From NCBI GenBank assembly GCA_015056545.1, contig SVGE01000003.1, positions 1 to 64,000 of the forward strand: a DNA stretch of 64,000 nucleotides, given 5' to 3'. Both the position numbers and the translations under genes were made by a program. The stretch's first letter is position 1, and every line of letters starts with the position of its first letter. This document shows positions 25,444-33,362 of this stretch, one piece after another. The stretch is from Clostridiales bacterium (lineage in GTDB: Bacteria; Bacillota; Clostridia; TANB77; SIG350). Under the pieces are notes generated by a model. The model was not told the DNA's origin, searched no databases, and worked only from the letters and a program-made list of their open reading frames with translations.

Positions 25444-27111
25444 ATGAGTAATAAAAGATCAAATAATGAAATAATGTTAATTGAAAGACTAGATAGAATA
25501 TTAAAAGAAGAATTTATTGGTATGCGGAAAGATACCTATGCTAATTTATCTGACAGAGTATATATTAATAAATTGATTGACCTTTTAATTGTAAGAGAAA
25601 AATATAATGATTTGCTTTCTCTTGCAAAATATATGGTTAATCCACCTTTAGAAAAAATATTTAATGCTATTATTGAATCAAATGATGCAGAAAATATTTA
25701 TTTCTGTGCATTTATTAAAGATGCTCCAATAAACGAGTTAGCTGATGCTATTATAAAAACAGGTAATATTGACTATATTTTTTTGTTTTTAACAACAGTT
25801 CCTAATGCACCAACAGTTAAGTTAATAGAATATATTTTAAATAGTTTTAATAGAGACTATCGCCTACTTAATTGTAATTGTAATTATATTTATGAAATTG
25901 CAAAAAAAGTACCAAATGCTCCAATAGATAAATTAGCCGATGCTATTATTACAGCAAATAATCCATCTTATATTATTGATTTTGCAGCAAATATAGAAGG
26001 TGCTCCTATAGAAGAACTGGCAAATGCAATAATTAAAATTGACTGTAATTACTACATCTATGAATTTACTAAAAGATTGCAAGATAATAATAAAGTTCCT
26101 TTTGATAAATTAGTTAATTCTATTATTGAAATAGGTGATGCAGAATATATTTATAAATTTGCAAAAGATATAAAACATGCTCCTATAAATGAGTTAGCTG
26201 ATGCAGTTATAAAAACAGGTAATGCTGAATATATTAGATTATTTGCAAGGGATATACCTAAAGCTCCTATACGTAAATTAGCTGATGGTTTAATAAAGAC
26301 AGGAAGTGCATCCGATATATATTTATTTGCAAGATTTGTAGATAATGCTCCTATTGCAAGATTAGTTGATGGTATTTGTGAAACAAGAGATTCATATCAT
26401 ATTATTGAATTTGCACGATGGGTTGAAAATCTATCCAAAACATCAATTAATAAATTGGCTAATGCAATTATTAAATATCATAACTCAGATGCTATATATT
26501 TATTTGCTATGCAAATAAATAGTGCACCTATTAATAAATTGTGCAATGCTCTTTGCAAAAAACTTAGTTCATATATGCCTTCTGAAATAATTTTGAGTAA
26601 TGAAGCAAGAAGCTGTATAAAGTATTTAATTCTATTTGCAGAAAAAGTACAAAATAATACTGTTGATAAAATTGCAGATTCTATAATAAAAACACAAGAT
26701 GCAGATTCTATCTTACAACTTGCTGTAACATTAAAAGGTCAATATATTGATAATCTTGCTGATGCCATTTGCAAATATGGAATGCCTAGACATTTATACT
26801 CATTTGCAGATAAAGTAGCAAAAACACCTACAGAAAAACTTCGCATATCCAAAAAGCTTGGTATACAACTTTCTAAAACAAAAGATGCTAAAACAATATA
26901 TGAATATGCTAAAAATATTGAAGGTGCACCTATACATGAATTAGCTAAAGAAATTATAGCAACTTGTGATATTCAATATATTCATGAATTTGCTTTGAAA
27001 ATAACTATGGATTCAGAAACTTTCAAACTTTTTCTTGAATATTATAAAGACAAGTATCCAAGAGCATATTTCGAATTAGCAGTATTTTATGAATTATTTT
27101 TTGAAAAGTAA
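25444..27111 (+). CDS. solenoid protein of ~28-residue helical repeats
   Basis: A 555-residue protein built of about 14 tandem units of 28 residues with the pattern A-P-I-x-x-L-A-D/N-A-I-I-K-T-x-x-A-x-x-I-Y-x-F-A. The best are units starting at residues 94, 159, 187, 246, 274 and 302 (246, 274 and 302 are exactly 28 apart). Degenerate units flank them. Each should form a helix pair, giving a curved alpha-solenoid, probably for protein binding. No signal peptide, no membrane helix, no catalytic motif. Monocistronic with strong RBS (AAGGAGG) and terminator. The family is not known to me; the repeat spacing resembles no common repeat class (TPR 34, HEAT ~37, Sel1 ~36). Confidence 0.85.
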   Translation: MSNKRSNNEIMLIERLDRILKEEFIGMRKDTYANLSDRVYINKLIDLLIVREKYNDLLSLAKYMVNPPLEKIFNAIIESNDAENIYFCAFIKDAPINELADAIIKTGNIDYIFLFLTTVPNAPTVKLIEYILNSFNRDYRLLNCNCNYIYEIAKKVPNAPIDKLADAIITANNPSYIIDFAANIEGAPIEELANAIIKIDCNYYIYEFTKRLQDNNKVPFDKLVNSIIEIGDAEYIYKFAKDIKHAPINELADAVIKTGNAEYIRLFARDIPKAPIRKLADGLIKTGSASDIYLFARFVDNAPIARLVDGICETRDSYHIIEFARWVENLSKTSINKLANAIIKYHNSDAIYLFAMQINSAPINKLCNALCKKLSSYMPSEIILSNEARSCIKYLILFAEKVQNNTVDKIADSIIKTQDADSILQLAVTLKGQYIDNLADAICKYGMPRHLYSFADKVAKTPTEKLRISKKLGIQLSKTKDAKTIYEYAKNIEGAPIHELAKEIIATCDIQYIHEFALKITMDSETFKLFLEYYKDKYPRAYFELAVFYELFFEK

Positions 27112-27117
27112 TTATTA

Positions 27118-27160
27118 AAAGTATAAAAGAAAGTAGACAAATGTTTACTTTCTTTTTTTA
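27118..27160 (+). terminator. terminator of the repeat-protein gene
   Basis: AAAGAAAGTA ... TACTTTCTTT stem followed by TTTTT, immediately after the stop at 27111. Confidence 0.8.
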
Positions 27161-27189
27161 TTATTACATTTAATTATTTTCTCTATATG

Positions 27190-27218
27190 TTGTCTTTTTG
27201 TCAATTTTACGATATATT
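27190..27218 (+). promoter_or_regulatory. candidate promoter of the small ORF at 27300
   Basis: TTGTCT (27190-27195), 17-bp spacer, TATATT (27213-27218) on the plus strand. Transcription would start near 27225, giving a ~75-nt leader. Confidence 0.45.
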
Positions 27219-27265
27219 ATCTAACATAGGAAATGAGATTAAGCAGATGTGTGTGTTACCTTTAT

Positions 27266-27291
27266 CCTCAATTTTATCGAGAGATTGGAGG
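27266..27291 (+). promoter_or_regulatory. ribosome-binding-site sequestering hairpin
   Basis: CCTCAAT (27266-27272) can pair with ATTGGAGG (27284-27291, one bulged G), burying the GGAGG RBS of the ORF at 27300. Same arrangement as for the 23010 ORF. Confidence 0.45.
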
Positions 27292-27299
27292 TGATGTTT

Positions 27300-27407
27300 A
27301 TGTTAAAATTCTTACTTATTATATTTTATATACTAATGTTTTCTTTAATATTAAACATAACCTTATTAAGTATTATATTCGTAATACAATCTAATAAGGA
27401 CAAATAA
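27300..27407 (+). CDS. small hydrophobic membrane peptide, 35 aa
   Basis: An ATG ORF (MLKFLLIIFYILMFSLILNI, then LLSIIFVIQSNKDK) encodes a single long membrane helix with a charged tail. GGAGG lies 8 nt upstream; an in-frame ATG at 27294 is too close. A hairpin covers the RBS, a promoter-like element precedes and a terminator with a GC-rich loop follows. It stands alone between the repeat-protein gene and the HD-domain gene. Features fit a type I toxin or a small membrane modulator; no homologue is recognised. Confidence 0.55.
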   Translation: MLKFLLIIFYILMFSLILNITLLSIIFVIQSNKDK

Positions 27408-27409
27408 AA

Positions 27410-27450
27410 ATACACCACATTTTGCTCCGCCAAGCGATGTGGTGTAATCT
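27410..27450 (+). terminator. terminator of the 27300 small gene
   Basis: ACACCACAT ... ATGTGGTGT stem (27411-27444) with a loop TTTGCTCCGCCAAGCG, then T-rich sequence. Unusually GC-rich loop for this genome. Confidence 0.75.
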
Positions 27451-27544
27451 TAATTATAAGTAGCACACATTTCTGTGGCTTTCATTTCCTATTTTTATTA
27501 TACACATATATTGTTATTTTGTCAAATTAACTCCAGTATTATTT

Positions 27545-28216
27545 TCACACCTCATATGTTCCATTCCATTCATTTAAGAAATCATTTACAAATTTTCTCA
27601 TTATTTGTGTCTTATTATCTGATAATTTTTTTGCTGTTTCTGTGTTCATATTTTTCCCTAATTTAAATAGTTTATGATAAAAATGATGTATTGTAGAAGG
27701 GTCATCACCTTTTTCTTCTGAATACCCTTCTTTACTTTCTAATGGTGCATTGTCTACATACATAGGAACATTATGAGCCCCACTATATTGAAATGTTCTT
27801 CCTATTCCAATAGCTCCTATTGCATCTAAATTATCTGCATCTTGAACAATCAATGTCTCAATATCTTGAAGTTTATTCTCTGGATTATTCCAATTATATT
27901 CTTCATGATATTCAATTGCATGACATATTTTTTCTTTTTGCTCATTAGTAATATCTATCTCACATAATAATCCTCTCACCTTTGAAATTGAATCTTTAGG
28001 TGATACAAATTTACCTGTTTCTTTTTGCATAATTCTGTGAATATCATGTAAAAATGCTGCTATTCCTATAACTATTCTATCTCCGCCCTCTTTTTCTTGC
28101 AAAAATAGTGCTGTATTTTTAGTTCTTTCTAAATGACCAATATCATGCCCACTTGATTCATTTTGAAACATTTGGGTAACTTTAGGTTTTAAAATTGCAA
28201 TATATTTTTCTACCAT
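27545..28216 (-). CDS. HD domain phosphohydrolase
   Basis: A 223-residue HD-superfamily protein. Metal ligands: His24-Asp25 and His28 in GHDIGHLERT, His57-Asp58 in AFLHDIHR, and DADNLDAIGAIGIGR (~residue 127-141). Helical throughout. It resembles the YpgQ/HDDC-type nucleotide pyrophosphohydrolases/phosphohydrolases, substrate likely a nucleotide. Co-directional with mnmA and only 13 bp after its end, so probably the same transcript. Confidence 0.88.
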   Translation of the reverse strand: MVEKYIAILKPKVTQMFQNESSGHDIGHLERTKNTALFLQEKEGGDRIVIGIAAFLHDIHRIMQKETGKFVSPKDSISKVRGLLCEIDITNEQKEKICHAIEYHEEYNWNNPENKLQDIETLIVQDADNLDAIGAIGIGRTFQYSGAHNVPMYVDNAPLESKEGYSEEKGDDPSTIHHFYHKLFKLGKNMNTETAKKLSDNKTQIMRKFVNDFLNEWNGTYEV

Positions 28217-28229
28217 TTTTATTTCTCCT

Positions 28230-29279
28230 TTACTCTATTATTCCTCCACCTACAACATATTTATCTTTGTAAAAAACAACTGATTGTCCTTTAGCAATTG
28301 ACTTTTGCGGTTTATCAAATATTACTTTTACTTTTTTATCATTATATGGCAAAATTATAGCATCTGTCAACTTTGAAGCATATCTTGTTTTAACTTTAAC
28401 TTTCATTTCGTCTTCTAATTTATTAATCATAATAAAATTACATTCTTTTGCTATTAATTCATTAGAATAAAGATTTTCTTCTTCTCCTACTATTACTTCA
28501 TTTTTTTCTTTATCTAATTTTAGTACAAAAACTGGATTTGGCATACTTAATCCTAAACCTTTTCTTTGACCAACTGTATAATTTATTATTCCATTGTGTT
28601 TTCCTAAAATTTTACCATTAATATCTACAATATTTCCTTGTTTCATATATTCTATAGCATATGTATTTTTTAAGAAGTTTTTGTAATCTCCATCAGGGAT
28701 AAAACAAATATCTTGACTATCTGATTTACTTGCAACACCTAAACCATTTTGTTTAGCTATTTCTCTAATTTCTTCTTTATCTTTAAAGCCTCCTAATGGA
28801 AATATTATTTTTTTAAGTTCTTGTTGTGTAAGATTATATAAAAAATATACTTGATCTTTTTTTTCTGAATTAGACATTTTTAATAAATATCTATTATTAG
28901 TCTCATAATATTCTTTTTGAGCATAATGTCCTGTTGCTATATATTCAATTCCTAACTCCTCTGCTTTTTGAAATAAATATTTAATCTTAATATCTTTGTT
29001 ACATTTAATACAAGGGTTTGGAGTCCTTCCATTTATATATTCATAAATAAAATTTTCTATTACTTCTTTTTGAAATTCTTTTTTGCAATCTATTAGTATA
29101 TGTTTTATTTTTAATTCCTCACAAACCTTTTTTGAATCTTCAATCATTTTTCTATTAGACTCTTCATTATCTGTTAATAATAATGTTGCTCCTATTACTT
29201 CATATCCTTGATTTTTTAACAAAAGTGCTGATACTGAACTATCCACACCTCCACTTATACCAACTAGTGCTTTTTCCAT
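28230..29279 (-). CDS. mnmA: tRNA-specific 2-thiouridylase
   Basis: A 349-residue MnmA, which adds sulfur to U34 of Glu, Gln and Lys tRNAs. The PP-loop GISGGVDSS is at residues 7-15; catalytic Cys90 is in NPC-x2-C and Cys192 in SQDICFIP. The C-terminal beta domain (GLGLSMPNPVFVLKLDKEKNEV) is present. Cysteine desulfurase or IscU genes, often adjacent, are not in the window. Start with RBS AAGGAGG just before the ATG. Followed by the HD protein. Confidence 0.97.
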   Translation of the reverse strand: MEKALVGISGGVDSSVSALLLKNQGYEVIGATLLLTDNEESNRKMIEDSKKVCEELKIKHILIDCKKEFQKEVIENFIYEYINGRTPNPCIKCNKDIKIKYLFQKAEELGIEYIATGHYAQKEYYETNNRYLLKMSNSEKKDQVYFLYNLTQQELKKIIFPLGGFKDKEEIREIAKQNGLGVASKSDSQDICFIPDGDYKNFLKNTYAIEYMKQGNIVDINGKILGKHNGIINYTVGQRKGLGLSMPNPVFVLKLDKEKNEVIVGEEENLYSNELIAKECNFIMINKLEDEMKVKVKTRYASKLTDAIILPYNDKKVKVIFDKPQKSIAKGQSVVFYKDKYVVGGGIIE

Positions 29280-29391
29280 TTTTCCTCCTTATTTCTATTG
29301 ACAAGCTATCTACTTTTATGTTATATTAAATAAGCATTAAGTTTTAAAAAATCATCATAAAATTTTAAAACTTTCATATATTATATTAGAT

Positions 29392-29466
29392 GGCGCCATA
29401 GCCAAGTGGTAAGGCACGAGTCTGCAAAACTCTGATTCATCGGTTCAAATCCGATTGGCGCCTCCA
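29392..29466 (+). tRNA. tRNA-Cys(GCA)
   Basis: A complete cloverleaf: acceptor arm GGCGCCA / TGGCGCC, D-arm with GCCAAGTGGTAAGGC, anticodon loop CTGCAAA giving anticodon GCA, T-arm GGTTCAAATCC, discriminator T and an encoded CCA at 29464-29466. Flanked by a terminator downstream. Confidence 0.97.
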
Positions 29467-29471
29467 AATTT

Positions 29472-29508
29472 TAAATAAACAACATTGAATAATCAATGTT
29501 GTTTATTT
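29472..29508 (+). terminator. terminator of tRNA-Cys
   Basis: AAACAACATTGA / TCAATGTTGTTT stem with ATAA loop followed by T-rich sequence. Confidence 0.85.
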
Positions 29509-29529
29509 TTTATTATCTATTTTTATTAA

Positions 29530-30444
29530 TTATTCTTCATCATAAATTTCTGTATCATTTAACATCATCTCTTCTAAATCTATTGCTTCAACTTCTTTTA
29601 TTTTTGTTTTTCTTGTAGTTTTCTCTTTAGGTTTTTCTTCTACTGTTTCCTCAATTTTCTTTTCTTCTTTTTTTACTTTTTTCTTAGTTTCTTTTTCCTC
29701 TGGTACTTCATCAATAGTTTTTATCTCAAAAGTTTCCTCATCAAAAGTTACATCAAAGTCTTTTACAATGTTCTTAATTTTTTCTTTTACTCTTTGTTCA
29801 TATTGTTCTTCACTTATTTCATTTTCTTTTGATGTTATTTTCAAATAATCACTTATTGATGGTAATTTACTGTCTTTTGTCTTAGCAACAGCTATTTCTC
29901 TTTTTATAGTTAATTGTTCTAATAAATCTTGATTTAATAATTTAAACATTGAAGGATCTGGATAAATAAAATCTTTTATTGAGAACATAAACTCATTATA
30001 TTCATCTTCATCTTTTGGTATATCAAATGTAATTGTTGTAGTATTTGATATATTATTTGTTATTCCATTAGCTGTTAAATTATTAGTAGGCAACAATATT
30101 TCTACTTTTTTCTTATATTCGAAAATATATATTTTTGCATTAAAATCTTCTTCATGATTATTATTAAAAACATACATTTTTTCAGATAAATTCATCATTT
30201 TTTCTACTGTAGTATTAGATATAGTTTTTCTATCAATACCTATATTAAAATTAATTGATACACCGTTTTCTTTTGCTATATTAAAAGAATCTTCTAATAA
30301 TGCAAATCCTTCATCTTTTATAACTCCTGTTATAATCCATACTTTTTGAAGTTTTTTATCTTTTAATCTTTTAGATATATCATCATAAATTAAATAACTT
30401 TTTTTATCTCCATTTCCTAATTGAATATTTCCTAATATTTTCAT
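29530..30444 (-). CDS. phospholipase-D-like protein with degenerate catalytic motif
   Basis: A 304-residue protein. The first half resembles a PLD/NgoFVII-type nuclease half-domain: KVWIITGVIKDEGF (~34-47), a FNAKIYIFE strand at 101-109 and LLPTNNLTANG at 117-127, corresponding to hHxKxY... and GSxNLTxxG. The catalytic His of the HxK motif would be residue 102 but is Asn; Lys104 remains. Thus it probably lacks nuclease activity and may bind. The C-terminal ~80 residues are Lys/Glu-rich, low complexity and likely disordered. No partner gene in the operon. Confidence 0.55.
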   Translation of the reverse strand: MKILGNIQLGNGDKKSYLIYDDISKRLKDKKLQKVWIITGVIKDEGFALLEDSFNIAKENGVSINFNIGIDRKTISNTTVEKMMNLSEKMYVFNNNHEEDFNAKIYIFEYKKKVEILLPTNNLTANGITNNISNTTTITFDIPKDEDEYNEFMFSIKDFIYPDPSMFKLLNQDLLEQLTIKREIAVAKTKDSKLPSISDYLKITSKENEISEEQYEQRVKEKIKNIVKDFDVTFDEETFEIKTIDEVPEEKETKKKVKKEEKKIEETVEEKPKEKTTRKTKIKEVEAIDLEEMMLNDTEIYDEE

Positions 30445-30530
30445 ATACTACCTCTTTTCATTAATTTACTTTCATTATTAAGTATATACTAATAGTAATA
30501 TAATTGCAATTACTAAATTCAAAAAATAAA

Positions 30531-30580
30531 CAAAAAAGTAGATTATTGTTGTTTTAAAACAAAAATCTACTTGCACTTTA
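30531..30580 (-). terminator. terminator after mazF
   Basis: AAGTAGATT ... AATCTACTT arms (inner TTGTTTT/AAAACAA) followed by a T-run on the minus strand just after the mazF stop. Confidence 0.75.
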
Positions 30581-30585
30581 ATATA

Positions 30586-30936
30586 TTAATTTAGATTAAA
30601 TCCAAAACTAATTCCTAATGCGTTGTTCACTTTATCCATAATTTCATTATCTATATGTCCTATCCTATCTTTTAGTCTTTTTTTATCTATTGTTCTTATT
30701 TGCTCTGCCAATATCACAGAATCTTTAGATAAACCATAATCTTGGCAATTAAGCTCTATATGCGTTGGTAATTTATTTTTATTTAATTGTGATGTAATTG
30801 CAACTGCAATTACTGTTGGACTATATTTATTTCCTACATCATTTTGTACTATTAATACTGGTCTAACTCCTCCTTGTTCTGATCCTACAACAGGACTTAA
30901 ATCTGCATAATACATATCTCCTCTTTTTATACTCAA
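30586..30936 (-). CDS. mazF: MazF/PemK-type mRNA interferase
   Basis: A 116-residue toxin of the MazF/EndoA family, cleaving single-stranded mRNA at short motifs. Arg5-Gly6-Asp7 begins the fold ([12 protein letters not shown]), then [22 protein letters not shown], with the [16 protein letters not shown] segments and C-terminal helix intact. Start is TTG at 30936, with CGGAG 10 nt before it; the length then equals Bacillus NdoA. No mazE/ndoAI antitoxin ORF lies in the 220-bp gap before the divergent rpsT, so it is a solitary copy here. Confidence 0.93.
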   Translation of the reverse strand: MSIKRGDMYYADLSPVVGSEQGGVRPVLIVQNDVGNKYSPTVIAVAITSQLNKNKLPTHIELNCQDYGLSKDSVILAEQIRTIDKKRLKDRIGHIDNEIMDKVNNALGISFGFNLN

Positions 30937-31086
30937 ATTAATCACACTCCGTATAAATTCTATAAATATTATTTCCATATTTTATATATTTATAACTCTA
31001 ATATATTATATGTAGTAAATTAATTTGAGTTTACTATTTTTATTATAAAAACTTGTCAATATTTTTGACTTTTTTTACTTTAACTA

Positions 31087-31115
31087 TTGAAATAAAATTC
31101 ATAACATGGTAAAAT
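31087..31115 (+). promoter_or_regulatory. sigma-A promoter for rpsT
   Basis: TTGAAA (31087-31092), 17-bp spacer, TAAAAT (31110-31115); a leader of ~35 nt with AAGGGAGGTG precedes the start. Confidence 0.65.
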
Positions 31116-31157
31116 AGTTGTTGCAAAATGTTAGTTTATATAAGGGAGGTGCACTAA

Positions 31158-31415
31158 ATGCCAAATATTAAATCAGCTAAAAAAAGAGTTGAAGTTATTA
31201 AAACTAAAACATTACAAAACAGTATGATAAAATCTCAATACAAAACAGCTATAAAAAAATTAGATGTTGCTATTGAAAAAAATGATAATGTTGAAGATGC
31301 TTTCAAAAAAGCTGTTAAATCAGTTGACCAAGCATGTGCTAAAGGTGTTTTAAAGAAAAATACTGCTAGCAGAAAAAAATCTCAATTATCTAAAAAGGTA
31401 GCTAATGTAAAATAA
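31158..31415 (+). CDS. rpsT: 30S ribosomal protein S20
   Basis: An 85-residue basic protein with the S20 pattern: PNIKSAKKRVEV, the SQYKTAIKKL helix, VDQACAKGVLKKNTASRKKSQL near the end. Binds 16S rRNA early in assembly. Length normal, AAGGGAGGTG RBS. Divergent from mazF; a small membrane protein gene follows. Confidence 0.97.
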   Translation: MPNIKSAKKRVEVIKTKTLQNSMIKSQYKTAIKKLDVAIEKNDNVEDAFKKAVKSVDQACAKGVLKKNTASRKKSQLSKKVANVK

Positions 31416-31492
31416 GGAATATTTTACTTTTGAAAATCATCTCAATATATGTTACTATTAATATAGATAGTAAATATATTGAGGTGATTTTT

Positions 31493-31744
31493 ATGTTTAA
31501 ATTAGTTTTAGATGAATTAAATTCTTTAAATAAATCAAGTAAATTAGTTACATATTCATTTTTAGCTGTATCATTTATCTTTACATCAATAGCATTATAT
31601 ATAGGTGTAAACAAATCTATATTAACATTAGATACATATTATACAGCATTTGAACTTTGCAAATCAGCAACTCTATTATTTTTTGAAGCAATTACAATTG
31701 GTGTTTTAATGAATTTAACTCAAAAAAGAAAAGAAAAAAAATAA
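31493..31744 (+). CDS. hypothetical two-helix membrane protein
   Basis: An 83-residue protein starting MFKLVLDELNSLNKSSKLV with GAGGTGA 6 nt upstream; an in-frame extension further upstream has no RBS. Two hydrophobic helices, at ~22-40 (YSFLAVSFIFTSIALYI) and ~58-75, are linked by a short loop with a threonine/tyrosine cluster; the tail is KRKEKK. About 80 bp after rpsT, so possibly read through from it. No family recognised. Confidence 0.6.
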   Translation: MFKLVLDELNSLNKSSKLVTYSFLAVSFIFTSIALYIGVNKSILTLDTYYTAFELCKSATLLFFEAITIGVLMNLTQKRKEKK

Positions 31745-31756
31745 CTATATCTTAAA

Positions 31757-31786
31757 AATGAAAGTCTAAAAACTTTCATTTTTTTA
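31757..31786 (+). terminator. terminator of the 31493 gene
   Basis: AATGAAAGT / ACTTTCATT stem followed by TTTTTT. Confidence 0.85.
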
Positions 31787-31839
31787 TTGCAATCTTAAAT
31801 TGCATATGATATATATATCAAATAATAGGAGGTGAAAAT

Positions 31840-32556
31840 ATGAAGAAAAAAATATTATTTGGTTCTTTACTATTAGCTTTAGGTATTGGTATTGGAGCTT
31901 GTGCTAATCCACTTAATGAATGGGTTGAAGCATATAAATGGGCTGATGTAACTATTAAATATAACGGTACTGTTCAAACAATGTATGATGTTAATGGAAA
32001 TGTTGTATATCCACTAAATTATAATGGTACTACTTATGTCCCTGTTAGAGCAGTAAGTAATATCTTTAATATAGCTGTTGATTGGGATGATACTACAAAA
32101 ACTGTATTATTAGGAGAAAATAGTGATTGGACCTATCTAAATGAAGCAAATGTATCTAAATACACTAATGGTGATTGGTTTCAAAACAATTTAAATTTAT
32201 CATATGAAGGAATTAAATATAACACTGGATTTAAATACGAAGAAAATAATAATACATTCTATGGTAATGCTTCTGGTCTAGCATATAATTTAATTAATTT
32301 AGATTTGAAATATAAAGTTTTATCTTTTAAATTAATTACAGAATCAGAAACAACAGTTCCAATTAAAATTACAGTTGATGATGCTAATACAGGTGAAACT
32401 TTATTTTCACAATTATCTGAAACAAATAATTGTGAGGAAATTTTAATAGATGTTACTGGATTGGATAATATAGCTATTAGAGCTGGTTATACAAGTGTAT
32501 TAGACGAAAAACCTGGTAAAAATTCAACATATATAGTTGATGTAAAAGCAAAATAA
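31840..32556 (+). CDS. secreted stalk-domain lipoprotein with NPCBM-like C-terminus
   Basis: A 238-residue exported protein. Residues 1-20 are a signal sequence ending at IGAC (lipobox-like, Cys21), so probably a lipoprotein. A copper amine oxidase-type stalk domain (ITIKYNGTVQTMYDVNGNVVYPLNYNGTTYVPVRAVSNIFN) spans ~38-90, with DDTTKTVLLG as the typical closing strand. The C-terminal ~130 residues are beta-rich and resemble NPCBM-type carbohydrate-binding domains. Such proteins are surface-displayed sugar or envelope binders; no enzyme motif is seen. RBS AGGAGGTGA. Confidence 0.72.
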   Translation: MKKKILFGSLLLALGIGIGACANPLNEWVEAYKWADVTIKYNGTVQTMYDVNGNVVYPLNYNGTTYVPVRAVSNIFNIAVDWDDTTKTVLLGENSDWTYLNEANVSKYTNGDWFQNNLNLSYEGIKYNTGFKYEENNNTFYGNASGLAYNLINLDLKYKVLSFKLITESETTVPIKITVDDANTGETLFSQLSETNNCEEILIDVTGLDNIAIRAGYTSVLDEKPGKNSTYIVDVKAK

Positions 32557-32561
32557 AAGTA

Positions 32562-32608
32562 TAAAAAAAGAGTATATATTTTATAAGAAATTATATACTC
32601 TTTTTCTC
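32562..32608. terminator. bidirectional terminator between 31840 gene and SDR gene
   Basis: AAAAAGAGTATATA / TATATACTCTTTTT stem between two converging genes. Confidence 0.85.
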
Positions 32609-33349
32609 TTAATATTGCTTTCCTCCATCTACTTTAATAACTTCACTATTTATATATGAAGCATTATCAGATGCAAGAAAAACAATAACTTTTGCTATTT
32701 CTTCTGGTTTAGCAATACGTCCTGCACATATTCTATCTTTTGCTTCTCTCCAAAACTCTTCATCAAAATCTTTATTCATTTCAGTATCTACCCAACCAGG
32801 TGCTACTGCATTTACATTAATATGAGGCTCAAATTGAATTGCAAAATCATGAGTAAGTGATATTATTGCAGCTTTTGATGCATTATAATCTAAACTAAAT
32901 GGAGAAAAATCATCTAATCCACTTGTTGAAGATACATTAACAATTTTACCATATTTATTATCTAACATTATTTTTGAAACATATTTAGTTACTAAAAATA
33001 TTCCATATACATTTGTTTCAAAAGTTTTTTTGAAATCATTTAATGTTTTTTCTTCAAATGGTTTATCTATAGCGATCCCTGCATTATTCACAAGTATATC
33101 TATTTTTCCAAATTTATCCACAGACATATCCACCATTTGTTTAACTTCTCTTTCATTTGATACATCACATTTTACTACTAATGTTTCAATACCATATTTC
33201 TCGATTAAATTTTTGTTTAATTCTTCCGCTTCTTTACTTGAATTATTATAGTTTATTATTATATTATATCCCTTTTTAGCAAATTCTTCAGCAGTTGCTT
33301 TTCCTATTCCTCTACTTGCTCCTGTTATTAGTACAACCTTTTTTTTCAT
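32609..33349 (-). CDS. short-chain dehydrogenase/reductase (FabG-like)
   Basis: A 246-residue classical SDR. NAD(P)-binding TGASRGIGKA is at residues 8-17, NNAG (~89-92), and the catalytic Ser and YNASK set is at ~140-158 (VSSTSGLDDF...YNASKAAI). C-terminal VIKVDGGKQY. Similar to 3-oxoacyl-ACP reductase, but as last gene of the dnaE operon, beside no fatty-acid genes, a substrate other than acyl-ACP is possible. Spacing of 13 bp from the desulfoferrodoxin-like gene indicates co-transcription. Confidence 0.9.
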   Translation of the reverse strand: MKKKVVLITGASRGIGKATAEEFAKKGYNIIINYNNSSKEAEELNKNLIEKYGIETLVVKCDVSNEREVKQMVDMSVDKFGKIDILVNNAGIAIDKPFEEKTLNDFKKTFETNVYGIFLVTKYVSKIMLDNKYGKIVNVSSTSGLDDFSPFSLDYNASKAAIISLTHDFAIQFEPHINVNAVAPGWVDTEMNKDFDEEFWREAKDRICAGRIAKPEEIAKVIVFLASDNASYINSEVIKVDGGKQY

Positions 33350-33362
33350 TATCTACTCCTTA

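Noticed and set aside
31402-31614. Minus-strand ORF overlapping rpsT end and 31493 gene
   Set aside because: Overlaps a better-supported plus-strand gene with RBS; no similarity.
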